64,000 bases of DNA from Methylotenera mobilis 13 (GTDB lineage: Bacteria; Pseudomonadota; Gammaproteobacteria; Burkholderiales; Methylophilaceae). The stretch covers positions 2,557,093 to 2,621,092 of the forward strand of contig NZ_KB913035.1 of NCBI RefSeq assembly GCF_000384255.1. Reading direction: 5' to 3'. Of this stretch, positions 35,222 to 45,793 are shown in pieces. The notes beneath the pieces were generated by a model. That model did not search any database. It was not told where the DNA came from and worked only from the letters and a program-made list of their open reading frames with translations. Numbering within the stretch: the stretch's first letter is position 1; each line of letters begins with the position of its first letter. Position numbers and translations under genes: made by a program.

Positions 35222-35829
35222 TCGGTAACCGACTGTTCACCCCACCAAGCTATCGCTGGTTATTTTTAGGCATTTTTGCCATACTATTTGCGCTGACTAT
35301 TTATGCGATGGCGCACCAGTTCATCCCGTCTCCAACATGGTATGCGCTAAGCTTCAAACTTAACATTGGCTTTACCGTTATCATGGCTAGCTGGTTTTAT
35401 TATATGTTAATGCTTAATCCAGCATCACTCACTGAGGTTTACAAACGTTATTACAAATGGTTTGTAATTTTATCGGCGCCTGTGATCTTTTATTTTTTAG
35501 GGTATATCGCCATTATTTATAGTATCGGCAATATTGCTGGCAGCTTCTCAAGCACCCCACACATCATTCATGATGTCATGCAGAAACAATGGATAGACTC
35601 TAGAAGAGGCTGTAAAACACGTTTAGTCGGTAAAAGTCTGCAGCATGCATTACCACCCAACTTCTGCATCACCCAAACTTCGTTTAACCACCTGCCTCAA
35701 GAAGTTGCAGTTAGACTGGTTGGGCAACATAGTTATTTTGGCTTCAAACTAGATTACATTGAATACGATTGGGAAAAGACCTTAAAATTATATCCAAGCA
35801 CTTTAATTTTAACCGCACTACCACTTTAA
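35200..35829 (+). CDS. unrecognised membrane protein
   Basis: A 209-residue protein overlapping the CinA-like gene by 22 bp. Three to four hydrophobic segments lie in the first 120 residues (WLFLGIFAILFALTIYAM, LNIGFTVIMASWFYYMLML, WFVILSAPVIFYFLGYIAII). A soluble ~90-residue C-terminal part follows, with two cysteines (RRGCKTRL, PNFCITQ) and ending in ILTALPL. I do not recognise the family. Translational coupling with the CinA-like gene is likely from the overlap. Downstream YkgJ begins 15 bp later, so this may be a three-gene run. Confidence 0.75.
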   Translation: MARNRKIIGNRLFTPPSYRWLFLGIFAILFALTIYAMAHQFIPSPTWYALSFKLNIGFTVIMASWFYYMLMLNPASLTEVYKRYYKWFVILSAPVIFYFLGYIAIIYSIGNIAGSFSSTPHIIHDVMQKQWIDSRRGCKTRLVGKSLQHALPPNFCITQTSFNHLPQEVAVRLVGQHSYFGFKLDYIEYDWEKTLKLYPSTLILTALPL

Positions 35830-35844
35830 CCGCCTCATCCAGCC

Positions 35845-36114
35845 ATGAAATGCAGAGACCATTGCGGCGCTTGTTGCACCGCACCTTCTATTAACAGCCC
35901 GATTCCTGGCATGCCCAACGGCAAGCCTGCTGGCGTGCGCTGCGTACAATTAAACGAACAAAACATGTGTAAAATTTTTGGCAAGCCAGAACGACCAGCC
36001 TTTTGCGGAAGTTTACAGCCTAGCCTAGAAATGTGTGGTGAATCACGTGAACAAGCCATCCATTGGCTAACTGAACTAGAGCAGCTCACTGCGCCAAGTT
36101 TCACCCAACAATAA
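35845..36114 (+). CDS. YkgJ-family cysteine cluster protein
   Basis: An 89-residue protein with the YkgJ metal-chelating cysteine pattern: [12 protein letters not shown] near the start, [20 protein letters not shown] in the middle and [13 protein letters not shown] later, eight cysteines in all. Members are thought to bind zinc or iron and their role is unknown. It begins 15 bp after the preceding membrane-protein gene. Its 3' end overlaps the converging MHS transporter gene by 39 bp, an overlap that looks real because both C-termini are family-like. Confidence 0.9.
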   Translation: MKCRDHCGACCTAPSINSPIPGMPNGKPAGVRCVQLNEQNMCKIFGKPERPAFCGSLQPSLEMCGESREQAIHWLTELEQLTAPSFTQQ

Positions 36115-37344
36115 CACCGCAACAAAACTAAGCGCAGCGGCAATTGAGACATAAGCCCCTACCCATGCTAAACCACCAGCCGACACTAACAATTGTGAAA
36201 TGTAAGGTGCCATCGATGCACCTAAAATTCCGCCTAATTGATACGCCAAACCCGCGCCAGTATATCGCACCGCAACAGGAAACTGCTCTGGTAGGTATGC
36301 GCCCATTGGCGCAAACGTAGCCCCCATTAAAAACAAGGCTAACGATAAAAATATAGTCACTTGCACCACAGAGCCACTTGCCAATAAGGGGCTCAGCGTA
36401 AAACCAGCCAGCACAGCGAGTGCGCTACTGATTAACAATACTGGACGGCGCCCCCAAACATCACTTAATTTTGCTGAGAGTGGCGTCGCAATCGTCATCA
36501 ACAAAATAGCAATACAAAGCATGCCTAAAAAATCGCTACGCGTAATGCCAAGATGCGTGGTGCCATAGCTCAAGCAAAACACTGTAGCGGTATAAAAGAG
36601 GTTGTAGCACACCACCATTGCAAAAGCACCTAATAGCACGGGGCGCAAATGTGTTTTTAATAAAGGTTTAATCGGTACTGCATGCGTTTTATTTTGCTTC
36701 AATGCCGTGGCAAAAGCTGGCGTTTCTGTGAGTTTAAAGCGTATATACAAGCCGACGCCAACCAACAATGCACTAGCGATAAAAGGTAGGCGCCAACCCC
36801 ACGCTTTAAACTGTGCATCGCTTAACCATACGGATAAAGCCAGATAACTCAAGGTTGCTAGTAAAAAACCAACCGATGGTCCTAACTGCGGAAACATACC
36901 AAACCAAGCGCGTTTATCTTTGGGCGCATGCTCGGTTGCCAGCAAGGCAGCACCACCCCATTCCCCACCTAAACCCAAGCCCTGCCCAAAGCGCAATATG
37001 CACAATAAAATTGGCGCCCAGATTCCTAACACCTCATAACCTGGCAATAAACCAATCAGTAGCGTTGAAACGCCCATCAACAGCAAAGAAGCCGCTAGCG
37101 TTGTTTTACGACCAATCTTATCCCCAAAATGACCAAACACAATCGCGCCAACGGGCCGCGCAATAAACGCAATACCAAAGGTTAAAAATGCATTGAGTGA
37201 TTGTGTAGCAGGATCACTGGCAGGAAAAAATACTTGACCAATCACCAAAGCGGCAGCCATGGCGTAAATATAAAAATCGTAAAATTCAATCGCAGTGCCT
37301 ATAAAGCTAGCAAAGGCGATGTGAGTGGTCGATGGTTTTTGCAT
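36076..37344 (-). CDS. MFS transporter, metabolite:H+ symporter (MHS) family
   Basis: A 422-residue, 12-helix major facilitator from the ATG at 37344. The frame can be extended to a TTG at 37362 with no better signal. MHS hallmarks: [20 protein letters not shown] in helix 1, the loop motif [13 protein letters not shown] (residues ~70-85), [20 protein letters not shown], and the second-half repeat [13 protein letters not shown]. The family moves organic acids, osmolytes or similar compounds with protons (ShiA, ProP, KgtP types). The substrate cannot be assigned. Converges on and overlaps the YkgJ gene. Confidence 0.93.
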   Translation of the reverse strand: MQKPSTTHIAFASFIGTAIEFYDFYIYAMAAALVIGQVFFPASDPATQSLNAFLTFGIAFIARPVGAIVFGHFGDKIGRKTTLAASLLLMGVSTLLIGLLPGYEVLGIWAPILLCILRFGQGLGLGGEWGGAALLATEHAPKDKRAWFGMFPQLGPSVGFLLATLSYLALSVWLSDAQFKAWGWRLPFIASALLVGVGLYIRFKLTETPAFATALKQNKTHAVPIKPLLKTHLRPVLLGAFAMVVCYNLFYTATVFCLSYGTTHLGITRSDFLGMLCIAILLMTIATPLSAKLSDVWGRRPVLLISSALAVLAGFTLSPLLASGSVVQVTIFLSLALFLMGATFAPMGAYLPEQFPVAVRYTGAGLAYQLGGILGASMAPYISQLLVSAGGLAWVGAYVSIAAALSFVAVLLLGETWRSELL

Positions 37345-37636
37345 AATCAAACTCAATAACAAACTATTCCCAATTGTATGCTGAAAATTGTTTTCTCAAA
37401 CTAAGATTGCGTATAAAATAGGCAGCTTGCTTGCAAAGTTGTTTTGGACTTTCTTTTAGTTTTTTAATACATAAAGAAGGCGAAACGAAGGCTACGCTTA
37501 ATGCATCGCCTCAAAAGGTCGCACGTTAAGCACAGATTGATAGAGCTGGGCTAGAGATTAGTACAAATAATAAACAGTACTGCGAGTTTGTCGGATTTGC
37601 AGTTAACAACCTTATCGTGAAGATTAAATAATCTAA

Positions 37637-38680
37637 ATGCAAATTGGTAATCACATCTTAAAAAACAACCTAGTCGTTGCTCCCATGGCGGGCGTAACTG
37701 ATAGGCCTTTCCGCCAACTTTGTAAAAAGATGGGCGCAGGCTTGGCTGTATCCGAGATGGTCACCTCAAACTCATTGCTGTACGGTAGCGAAAAAACAAA
37801 ACGTCGCGCCAATCACGAAGGCGAAGTTAACCCGATTTCAGTGCAAATTGCTGGCGCTGACCCAAAAATGATGGCTGAAGCAGCCAGGCATAATGTAGAC
37901 AATGGTGCGCAAATCATTGATATCAACATGGGTTGTCCGGCTAAAAAAATCTGTAACGTGATGGCAGGCTCTGCATTACTTAAAGATGAACCACTGGTTG
38001 CACAAATTCTTAGAGCTGTTATCGCAGCGGTTGATGTGCCTGTCACATTAAAAATACGTACAGGTTGGGATAAACAAAACCGCAATGCGATTCAAATTGC
38101 AAGAATGGCGGAAGACTTAGGCGTTCAAGCACTCGCAATGCATGGTCGCACTCGCGCATGTGCTTATATGGGCGATGCCGAGTACGATACGATTGCAGCA
38201 GTTAAACAAGTGATTAAGATTCCGCTCATTGCTAACGGTGACATCACCACGCCTGAAAAAGCAAAATTCGTGTTAGATTACACTGGCGCTGATGCCGTGA
38301 TGATTGGCCGTGCAGCACAAGGTCGCCCATGGATATTCCGCGAAATTGAGCACTACCTCACGACTGGTACGCATTTGTTAGCACCAACCGTCGATGAAAT
38401 CCACACTGTGATGTTAGAACATCTACATGATTTGTATGATTTCTATGGCGACTTGACTGGTATGCGTATGGCACGCAAGCACATCTCTTGGTACACCAAG
38501 GGCTTGGCTGGCTCTGCCCAATTCCGCCACAATATGAATACGTTGCAAACCATCGAGTTACAACTACAAGCAATTAACGACTTTTTTGTTGAACTAAAAA
38601 CAAAAAATGAACGTTTAGTTTACATTGATCCTGACGCTGAAGACGCCAAGACCGATTCGTCAGAAGCATTAGCAGCCTAG
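37637..38680 (+). CDS. dusB: tRNA-dihydrouridine synthase B
   Basis: A 347-residue flavoenzyme with an FMN-binding TIM barrel (VVAPMAGVTDRPFRQLCKKM, SVQIAGADPKMMAEAA), the catalytic Cys in DINMGCPAKKICN, and the KIRTGWD, HGRTRACAYMGDA and MIGRAAQGRPWIFREI motifs. It reduces U17 of tRNAs to dihydrouridine with NADPH. It directly precedes fis (8-bp gap), the classical dusB-fis operon. The 290 bp upstream carry its promoter. No clear element was recognised there. Confidence 0.96.
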   Translation: MQIGNHILKNNLVVAPMAGVTDRPFRQLCKKMGAGLAVSEMVTSNSLLYGSEKTKRRANHEGEVNPISVQIAGADPKMMAEAARHNVDNGAQIIDINMGCPAKKICNVMAGSALLKDEPLVAQILRAVIAAVDVPVTLKIRTGWDKQNRNAIQIARMAEDLGVQALAMHGRTRACAYMGDAEYDTIAAVKQVIKIPLIANGDITTPEKAKFVLDYTGADAVMIGRAAQGRPWIFREIEHYLTTGTHLLAPTVDEIHTVMLEHLHDLYDFYGDLTGMRMARKHISWYTKGLAGSAQFRHNMNTLQTIELQLQAINDFFVELKTKNERLVYIDPDAEDAKTDSSEALAA

Positions 38681-38688
38681 GAACTACT

Positions 38689-38925
38689 ATGTCAGAAAAC
38701 TGTAAGCTCAGCCAAGCAGTCAAAGAGTCTTTGGATGATTATTTCATTCACCTAGATGGTGAACCACCTCATGCCGTTTATGACATGGTATTGGGTTGTG
38801 TAGAAAAACCTTTACTTACTTACATCATGCATAAAGTCGGTGGCAATCAAAGTAAAGCCGCTGAAATACTCAGCATCAATCGCAACACGTTACGTAAAAA
38901 ACTTCAGCAGTACAAGATTGAATAA
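38689..38925 (+). CDS. fis: Fis-family nucleoid protein
   Basis: A 78-residue Fis. The C-terminal helix-turn-helix KVGGNQSKAAEILSINRNTL with RKKLQQYKIE is clear, and the N-terminal dimerisation half is present but shorter than in E. coli Fis (98 residues), as usual in betaproteobacteria. Second gene of the dusB-fis operon. A DNA-bending global regulator in family members. Followed by a weak ACCCA/TGGGT hairpin. Confidence 0.94.
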   Translation: MSENCKLSQAVKESLDDYFIHLDGEPPHAVYDMVLGCVEKPLLTYIMHKVGGNQSKAAEILSINRNTLRKKLQQYKIE

Positions 38926-39118
38926 AACAACCCATCAAAAGTGGGTCGCTTTATAAACTCTTGCATTTTGCTTATCTAAATTTGCTTGCAACGTCAAAAG
39001 CCAAGTTTAGCAAGCAAGAAATAACAGGCAGCAAAAATTGAATGTGTTTTAGCAACTTATCAGCTGGGCACTGGGTTAGAGCTAACACAGCTTATCATTT
39101 GTATTATGGAATAAATTT

Positions 39119-40705
39119 ATGGCAACTATTAAACGTGCGCTTATTAGCGTTTCTGATAAAACTGGCATCATCGACTTTGCAAAGAACCTTCATGATTTAG
39201 GTATTGAAATTTTATCAACTGGCGGCACCGCTAAACTATTCCGTGACAATAATATCCCAGTCATTGAAGTCAGTGATTACACAGGCTTTCCTGAAATGCT
39301 GGATGGCCGCGTTAAAACATTGCACCCAAAAGTACATGGCGGCATTTTAGGTCGTCGTGATTTACCTGAACATGTATCAGCGATGCAATCACAAAACATT
39401 CCTAACATCGATATGGTGATAGTGAATTTATACCCATTTGAAGCAACTGTTGCAAATCCAAACTGCAGTTTAGAAGATGCTATCGAAAATATCGATATCG
39501 GTGGTCCAGCAATGGTGCGTTCAGCCGCTAAAAACTGGAAAGATGTTGCCGTTGTCACTGACGCTAGCCAATATGCTGATGTACTACGTGAACTACAAAG
39601 TACAGGTGGCGCAACCAGCCAAGCAACAAACTTTGCCCTATCAGTGGCTGCGTTTAATCGCATCAGCAACTACGATGGTGCAATCAGCGACTACTTATCA
39701 AGCTTTAATGCAGATGGCACTCGCAACCCTTACCCAGCACAAGTGAATAGCCGTTTTGTTAAACTACAAGACTTACGTTATGGCGAGAACCCACATCAAA
39801 GTGCTGCGTTCTACCGCGATACCAATCCAGCACCTGGCTCGCTGGTGACTGCTGTACAACTACAAGGCAAAGAATTAAGCTACAACAATATTGCCGATGC
39901 TGATGCTGCTTGGGAAGCTGTAAAAAGCTTTGACTCTAGCGCATGCGTCATTGTTAAGCACGCGAACCCATGTGGTGTTGCGCTAGGTAAGGATGCACTT
40001 GAAGCTTACAGCAAAGCATTCCAAACTGATCCAACTTCAGCATTTGGTGGCATCATCGCATTCAACACTACTTTAGATAAAGCCGCAGCAGAGGCCGTGA
40101 GCAAACAGTTCGTAGAAGTATTGATTGCTCCAGACTACACTGCTGAAGCATTAGCTATTTTCAGTGCAAAAGCCAATGTACGTGTACTTAAAATCGCACT
40201 ACCAGAAGGCGGCAATACTGCATGGGAGCAAGGCCGCAACTCACATGACACCAAACGTATTGGTTCTGGGTTATTGATTCAAACTGCAGACAACCACGAA
40301 ATCAGCGTAAATGATTTAAAAATTGTCAGCAAAAAACAACCTACGCCAGAACAATTACAAGACATGCTATTTGCATGGCGTGTTGCGAAATACGTTAAAT
40401 CAAACGCAATTGTATTCTGTGGCAACAGCATGACACTCGGCGTGGGCGCAGGCCAAATGAGCCGTGTAGATAGCACTAAGATTGCAGCAATTAAAGCGCA
40501 AAACGCAGGCTTAACTTTGAAAAACTCGGTGGTTGCATCAGATGCCTTCTTCCCGTTCCGTGATGGTATTGATGTGCTTGCAGAAGCTGGTGCAGCTTGC
40601 GTAATTCACCCAGGTGGCAGCATGCGCGATGAAGAAGTGATTGCCGCAGCTGACGAACATGGCTTAGTCATGGTAGTCACTGGGATTCGCCACTTTAGGC
40701 ACTAA
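39119..40705 (+). CDS. purH: bifunctional AICAR formyltransferase / IMP cyclohydrolase
   Basis: A 528-residue PurH. N-terminal IMP cyclohydrolase domain (about 1-200: [54 protein letters not shown]). C-terminal AICAR transformylase domain ([28 protein letters not shown] with the catalytic Lys-His, [18 protein letters not shown] end). It carries out the last two steps of IMP synthesis using 10-formyl-tetrahydrofolate. The one-carbon link fits a methylotroph but is universal. Followed by purD after a hairpin-bearing gap. Confidence 0.98.
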   Translation: MATIKRALISVSDKTGIIDFAKNLHDLGIEILSTGGTAKLFRDNNIPVIEVSDYTGFPEMLDGRVKTLHPKVHGGILGRRDLPEHVSAMQSQNIPNIDMVIVNLYPFEATVANPNCSLEDAIENIDIGGPAMVRSAAKNWKDVAVVTDASQYADVLRELQSTGGATSQATNFALSVAAFNRISNYDGAISDYLSSFNADGTRNPYPAQVNSRFVKLQDLRYGENPHQSAAFYRDTNPAPGSLVTAVQLQGKELSYNNIADADAAWEAVKSFDSSACVIVKHANPCGVALGKDALEAYSKAFQTDPTSAFGGIIAFNTTLDKAAAEAVSKQFVEVLIAPDYTAEALAIFSAKANVRVLKIALPEGGNTAWEQGRNSHDTKRIGSGLLIQTADNHEISVNDLKIVSKKQPTPEQLQDMLFAWRVAKYVKSNAIVFCGNSMTLGVGAGQMSRVDSTKIAAIKAQNAGLTLKNSVVASDAFFPFRDGIDVLAEAGAACVIHPGGSMRDEEVIAAADEHGLVMVVTGIRHFRH

Positions 40706-40748
40706 ATTAATCTTAGCGCTAAATCACTAGTGCAATACATTTGCTTTT

Positions 40749-40788
40749 CTTTTGCCACAGCTAGCCTACAGCAAGTTTGTGGCAAAAG
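40749..40788 (+). promoter_or_regulatory. hairpin between purH and purD
   Basis: CTTTTGCCACA (40749-40759) and TGTGGCAAAAG (40778-40788) form a perfect 11-bp stem with an 18-nt loop, followed by ACTTTT and then the purD start 21 bp later. It could be a terminator/attenuator lowering purD expression relative to purH, or an RNA processing site. Confidence 0.5.
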
Positions 40789-40809
40789 ACTTTTAAGGGT
40801 TTCAAATAC

Positions 40810-42078
40810 ATGAAAATTTTAGTTATCGGTGGTGGTGGTCGTGAACATGCACTCGCTTGGAAAGTGACACACAATAAAGAAGTGAGTCGAGTGTATGTAG
40901 CACCAGGTAATGCAGGTACCGCATTAAATCCAGATATGGTGAATGTTCCCATGACTGCTGTAGATGATTTAGTGCGATTTGCACAAGATGAGCAAATTTA
41001 CCTCACGATAGTTGGCCCAGAGGCACCACTATCTCAAGGAGTAGTTGATGCATTCCGCGCGGCTGGCTTAAAGATTTTCGGCCCAACTAAAGCAGCGGCG
41101 CAGCTAGAGTCCTCAAAAGACTACGCTAAAGCATTTATGATGCGCCATAACATCCCTACTGCAGGATATGGCACATTTACTGATGCCAAACTCGCACACG
41201 ATTATGTTAAGCAGCAAGGTGCACCTATCGTCATTAAGGCGGATGGTTTAGCAGCTGGCAAAGGTGTTGTAGTGGCAATGAGTGAAGATGAAGCACATGC
41301 CGCCATTGACGCGATGCTAGAAGACAACAAACTCGGTGCCGCTGGTGCACGCGTGGTAATTGAAGAGTTTTTAGAAGGCGAAGAAGCCAGCTTCATGGTC
41401 ATGGTCGATGGTAAAAACATCTTACCGTTAGCTACTAGTCAAGACCATAAACGTCTTCTTGATGCAGACTTAGGTCCAAACACAGGCGGCATGGGTGCGT
41501 ACTCACCAGCCCCAGTAGTGACGCCTGCCATTCACGCTAAAGTGATGCGCGAAATTATTAAACCGACGGTTGAAGGCATGGCGAAAGATGGCATTCCATA
41601 CACTGGATTTTTATATGCAGGCTTAATGATCAGCCCTAACGGTGATGTTAAAACGTTAGAATTTAACTGCCGTATGGGTGACCCAGAAACACAGCCGATC
41701 ATGATGCGTTTGAAAAGTGACTTAGTTGGGCTGATGGAACATGCTGTTGATGGAACATTAGATCGTGCTGAAGCGGAGTGGGATAGACGTGTCGCTTTAG
41801 GCGTTGTCATGGCGTCAGCCAATTATCCAGAAACACCAAGACTAGGCGATGAAATTACAGGCTTAGAAAATCAGTTAGCAGACACCCATATTTTCCATGC
41901 AGGTACAACACAAAAAGATAGCAAAGTGGTCACCAGCGGTGGCCGCGTACTATGTGTAACGGCGCTTGGTGAAACTGTAAAATTTGCACAACAACAAGCT
42001 TACCAAGCCATGAAGGAAATTAAGTTTGATGGCGCGCAGTTCCGCACTGACATTGGTTATCGTGCGATTAAAGGCTAA
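40810..42078 (+). CDS. purD: phosphoribosylamine-glycine ligase
   Basis: 422 residues from the ATG at 40810 ([20 protein letters not shown]), the standard PurD start. ATP-grasp fold: [54 protein letters not shown]. It makes GAR from phosphoribosylamine, glycine and ATP, in the same pathway as purH immediately upstream. Eighteen bp separate it from hemF, which is probably read through. Confidence 0.98.
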   Translation: MKILVIGGGGREHALAWKVTHNKEVSRVYVAPGNAGTALNPDMVNVPMTAVDDLVRFAQDEQIYLTIVGPEAPLSQGVVDAFRAAGLKIFGPTKAAAQLESSKDYAKAFMMRHNIPTAGYGTFTDAKLAHDYVKQQGAPIVIKADGLAAGKGVVVAMSEDEAHAAIDAMLEDNKLGAAGARVVIEEFLEGEEASFMVMVDGKNILPLATSQDHKRLLDADLGPNTGGMGAYSPAPVVTPAIHAKVMREIIKPTVEGMAKDGIPYTGFLYAGLMISPNGDVKTLEFNCRMGDPETQPIMMRLKSDLVGLMEHAVDGTLDRAEAEWDRRVALGVVMASANYPETPRLGDEITGLENQLADTHIFHAGTTQKDSKVVTSGGRVLCVTALGETVKFAQQQAYQAMKEIKFDGAQFRTDIGYRAIKG

Positions 42079-42095
42079 GCCCTGAAGGTGACATC

Positions 42096-43010
42096 ATGAA
42101 TACCCAAGACGTTTTTAGCTATTTACAAAACCTCCAAGCCAAAATTGTTGAGGCCATTGAGTTAGTCGATGGTAAAAATTTTTTACAAGATAGCTGGCAA
42201 CGTCCTGAAGGTGGTGGTGGCACCTCTTGCCTGCTTGAAGAAGGCAATGTATTTGAACGTGCTGGTGTTGGCTTCTCTCACGTCATCGGTACCAAGCTAC
42301 CCCCTGCTGCCAGCGTTGCACATCCAGAAGCAGCTGGCCGCCCTTGGGAGGCGATGGGCGTATCTTTAGTGTTTCACCCGCGCAACCCATATGTGCCTAC
42401 CGTACACATGAATGTGCGCTTTTTTATCGCCAAAGCACAACATGCCACAGAACAAGATATCTGGTGGTTTGGCGGCGGTATGGATCTCACACCTTATTAC
42501 GGCTTTACTGAAGATGCAGAACACTTTCATCGCACTAACAAAACTGCATTAGATGCTTTTGATACCAGTTTCTACCCTAAATTCAAAAAAGAATGTGATG
42601 AGTACTTCTTTTTAAAACATCGCCAAGAGCCTCGTGGTATTGGCGGTATCTTTTATGATGACTTTAACGAACTAGGCTTTGAGCGTAGCTTCGATTTTCA
42701 TCGCACAGTGGGCGATGCGTTCTTACAAGCATATTTGCCAATCGTGCAACGTCGTAAAGACACACCTTATGGCGAACGTGAGCGTGATTTCCAAGCCTAC
42801 CGCCGTGGACGTTATGTTGAATTTAACTTAATTTACGATCGCGGTACTATTTTTGGATTGCAATCCAATGGCCGCACCGAATCCATCTTGCTTTCCATGC
42901 CGCCTATTGTGAAATGGCGTTATGACTGGAAGCCAGAAACAGGTAGCCCAGAAGCTAAACTCTACAGTGATTTTCTTATTGAGAAAGACTGGCTCTCTCT
43001 TAACCAGTAA
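42096..43010 (+). CDS. hemF: oxygen-dependent coproporphyrinogen III oxidase
   Basis: A 304-residue HemF. Landmarks: [89 protein letters not shown] and the C-terminal [11 protein letters not shown]. It oxidatively decarboxylates coproporphyrinogen III in haem synthesis, needing O2, so the organism lives at least partly aerobically. Sits 17 bp after purD. The M18 aminopeptidase gene follows after 5 bp. Confidence 0.98.
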   Translation: MNTQDVFSYLQNLQAKIVEAIELVDGKNFLQDSWQRPEGGGGTSCLLEEGNVFERAGVGFSHVIGTKLPPAASVAHPEAAGRPWEAMGVSLVFHPRNPYVPTVHMNVRFFIAKAQHATEQDIWWFGGGMDLTPYYGFTEDAEHFHRTNKTALDAFDTSFYPKFKKECDEYFFLKHRQEPRGIGGIFYDDFNELGFERSFDFHRTVGDAFLQAYLPIVQRRKDTPYGERERDFQAYRRGRYVEFNLIYDRGTIFGLQSNGRTESILLSMPPIVKWRYDWKPETGSPEAKLYSDFLIEKDWLSLNQ

Positions 43011-43015
43011 ACATC

Positions 43016-44320
43016 ATGAATATTTCCACCCAAGCACATGCGCTAGCAAAAGACCTACTCAACTTTATTGATCTCAGCCCTAGTCCTTGGCATGCGGTTG
43101 ATTATATTGAGCAGCAGTTTTTAAATGCAGGTTTTGCCAAATTAGATGAAACCCAAGCTTGGCAACTGAGCACGGGTAATCGCTATTTTGTGGTGCGTGG
43201 CGGCGCCTCTATTATTGCCTTCACCCTTGGCAACAAACCTATTACCAATACAGGCTTTCGTATGGTTGGAGCACATACAGACTCCCCTAGCCTAAGACTC
43301 AAACCTAAAGCCGCTTATGAAACTGACGGTCTGCTTCGCATTGGCGTAGAAGTCTATGGTGGGCCAATTTTGGCAACATTTACAGACCGTGATTTAAGTA
43401 TCGCAGGGCGTGTGACTGTTCGCACCGAAACTGGCCATACCATCAAATTGCTTAAATTTGATAACGCACTCATGCGCTTACCTAACTTGGCGATTCACAT
43501 GAATCGCGAAGTGAATGAAAAAGGTCTTAAGCTCAACAAACAAACAGAACTGCCATTATTATTTGGTGAAAGCGAAGCTGGCATCGAAGCTGACCAGCAA
43601 TTTCTAGCCTATATCGCTGAAGCGCTTAACATTGCACCACAAGATATTCTCACATTTGAATTTAATGTATTTGATACCCAAAAAGGCGCATTCTGGGGTG
43701 CTCATCAAGAGTTCATTACCAACAGCCAATTGGACAATCTAGCTTCGTGTCACGCAGCGATTACCGCTCTGCTCAACACCACCAACCAAGAATCAAGCAA
43801 CATCTGCGCACTATTCGACCATGAAGAAGTAGGTAGCGAGAGCGCGACAGGCGCAAGTGGTAGCTTTTTATCAGATGTGATTAACCGCATCTCTGCTAAT
43901 ACAGGACTAAGTGAAGAAGATCGCCTACGTGCCTTGGCACAAAGCTTTTTTGTGAGCGCTGACATGGCACATGCTTACCACCCTAATCATTCAGGCGCCT
44001 ATGAACCGTGTCACCATGTAATGGTCAACCAAGGCCCTGTGATTAAAACCAATGCAAATCAGCGTTATGCAAGCAATGCAGATACTGCCGCACGCTTTAT
44101 ATCGCTGTGTGAGCGCGCCAACGTACCATTTCAGCAATACGCACATCGTACCGATTTAGGTTGTGGTAGCACGATAGGGCCGATTTTGGCCTCTGGTTTA
44201 GGCGTGGCTAGCGTGGACGTTGGCTCACCCATGTGGGCGATGCACAGCATTAGAGAAAGTGCTGGTGTGCTTGATCACTACTATATGATAGAAGCACTTA
44301 AGGTATTATTTAGCAGCTAA
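43016..44320 (+). CDS. apeB: M18 family aminopeptidase
   Basis: A 434-residue metallopeptidase of family M18 (aspartyl aminopeptidase type). Zinc-ligand motifs: GAHTDSPSLRLKP (His-x-Asp), SQLDNLASCHAAI (bridging Asp), ALFDHEEVGSESATGASG (catalytic Glu-Glu), and a C-terminal HYYMIEALK (final His ligand). Cytoplasmic peptide breakdown, expected preference for acidic N-terminal residues. It starts 5 bp after hemF, so co-transcribed with the purine/haem run. No signal peptide. Confidence 0.94.
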   Translation: MNISTQAHALAKDLLNFIDLSPSPWHAVDYIEQQFLNAGFAKLDETQAWQLSTGNRYFVVRGGASIIAFTLGNKPITNTGFRMVGAHTDSPSLRLKPKAAYETDGLLRIGVEVYGGPILATFTDRDLSIAGRVTVRTETGHTIKLLKFDNALMRLPNLAIHMNREVNEKGLKLNKQTELPLLFGESEAGIEADQQFLAYIAEALNIAPQDILTFEFNVFDTQKGAFWGAHQEFITNSQLDNLASCHAAITALLNTTNQESSNICALFDHEEVGSESATGASGSFLSDVINRISANTGLSEEDRLRALAQSFFVSADMAHAYHPNHSGAYEPCHHVMVNQGPVIKTNANQRYASNADTAARFISLCERANVPFQQYAHRTDLGCGSTIGPILASGLGVASVDVGSPMWAMHSIRESAGVLDHYYMIEALKVLFSS

Positions 44321-44406
44321 TTTTGGTAATCTGCCCTCACAATACAGTGATGACTATCATCCTTAATACCCCATCCAAAATAATAATGAATAAGGATTAA
44401 TCACCT

Positions 44407-45738
44407 ATGCAAAAGATTGAGTTAGTGATTGCAACCCTCTCTGGCTGGGTATGGGGCCCGCCAATGCTCACCTTGTTATTAGGTACTGGCCTGTACCTTA
44501 CCATCCTACTCAAAGGCATGCAGTTCCGCGCATTACCATTAGCGCTCAAACTTATTTTTCACAAAGATCATCATCATGAGGGCGACATTAGCCACTTCGC
44601 AGCACTCATGACAGCACTTGCTGCCACCGTAGGTATTGGTAATATTGTAGGAGTTGCAACAGCCATTACACTAGGTGGGCCTGGCGCTGTATTTTGGATG
44701 TGGGTAACCGGCATGCTTGGGATGGCAACCAAATATGCAGAAGCCGTATTGGCCATTAAATATCGTGAAAAAGGCCCTCATGGTATGCGTGGTGGCCCCA
44801 TGTACTATTTAGCAAAGGGTGCGGGGTTACCGTGGTTAGGCACGATGTTCGCCATTTTCACCGCATTTGCGGCCTTTGGTATCGGCAACATGACACAAGC
44901 CAATGCCACCGCCAAAATATTTGAATCCACTTTTAATATTGCACCACACATCACAGGCTGGGTGCTCATGATACTCACTGGCTTAGTGATTTTAGGCGGC
45001 ATACGTGCAATCGGCAGGTTCACCTCATTTTTAGTACCGTTCATGATCATTGCGTACGTAGGTACTTCACTATTCGTGCTGTTCATGAATATAGAAAAAA
45101 TCCCGCACGCGTTTTCACTCATTTTTTATCATGCATTTAACCCGATTTCAGCCACAGGTGGATTTGTTGGTGCGACCATTGCAGCAGCAATGCGTTACGG
45201 TATTGCACGTGGTGTTTTCTCTAACGAGTCTGGCTTAGGTTCTGCACCCATTGCCGCAGCGGCTGCACGCACTAATGACCCCGTCAAACAAGCCCTAGTG
45301 AGCATGACTCAAACGTTTATTGATACGCTAGTGGTCTGCACAATGACAGCCCTAGTCATCCTCACCGCCACATCCTGGACGCAAGGTGTTAGCGCAGCCG
45401 AACTGACTAGCGCCAGCATGGCAGAGACATTAGGTGACACAGGTAAAATGATAGTTGCCATCACCACGGCGCTATTTGCCTATTCCACTTTAATTGGATG
45501 GAATTATTACGGTGAAAAAGCCATTGAGTATTTATTTGGGCCACGCGCCATCGCAACCTACCGCGTATTATTCACCGCCACTGTCATTATTGGTGCAACA
45601 ACTAGCTTAGAGTTTGTATGGAACTTCTCTGACCTGATGAACGGCATGATGGCTATCCCCAATTTGATTGGCCTATTATTACTGGCTAAGATAGTAAAAT
45701 CAGAAACCAATCGTTATTTCTCTGAGCTAAAGAATTAA
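44407..45738 (+). CDS. alanine/glycine:cation symporter (AGCS family)
   Basis: A 443-residue inner-membrane protein with about ten to eleven helices. AGCS signatures: WGPPMLTLLLGTGLYLTILL at the N-terminus, ALAATVGIGNIVGVATAITL, GGPGAVFWMWVTGMLGMATK, REKGPHGMRGGPMYYLAKGA and GVFSNESGLGSAPIAAAAAR. Imports alanine or glycine with Na+ (or H+). An NSS-type gene follows 55 bp later, so two Na+-coupled amino-acid carriers lie in tandem. Probably its own promoter in the 86-bp gap after the peptidase gene. Confidence 0.94.
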   Translation: MQKIELVIATLSGWVWGPPMLTLLLGTGLYLTILLKGMQFRALPLALKLIFHKDHHHEGDISHFAALMTALAATVGIGNIVGVATAITLGGPGAVFWMWVTGMLGMATKYAEAVLAIKYREKGPHGMRGGPMYYLAKGAGLPWLGTMFAIFTAFAAFGIGNMTQANATAKIFESTFNIAPHITGWVLMILTGLVILGGIRAIGRFTSFLVPFMIIAYVGTSLFVLFMNIEKIPHAFSLIFYHAFNPISATGGFVGATIAAAMRYGIARGVFSNESGLGSAPIAAAAARTNDPVKQALVSMTQTFIDTLVVCTMTALVILTATSWTQGVSAAELTSASMAETLGDTGKMIVAITTALFAYSTLIGWNYYGEKAIEYLFGPRAIATYRVLFTATVIIGATTSLEFVWNFSDLMNGMMAIPNLIGLLLLAKIVKSETNRYFSELKN

Positions 45739-45793
45739 CGATAACCAATTAACAGTCACTAAAGCATCATCATTCGACTAGAGGCAACTACTC

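Noticed and set aside
38929-38945. ACCCATCAAAAGTGGGT after fis as an intrinsic terminator.
   Set aside because: The stem is only 5 bp and is followed by CGCTTTAT, too weak to call.
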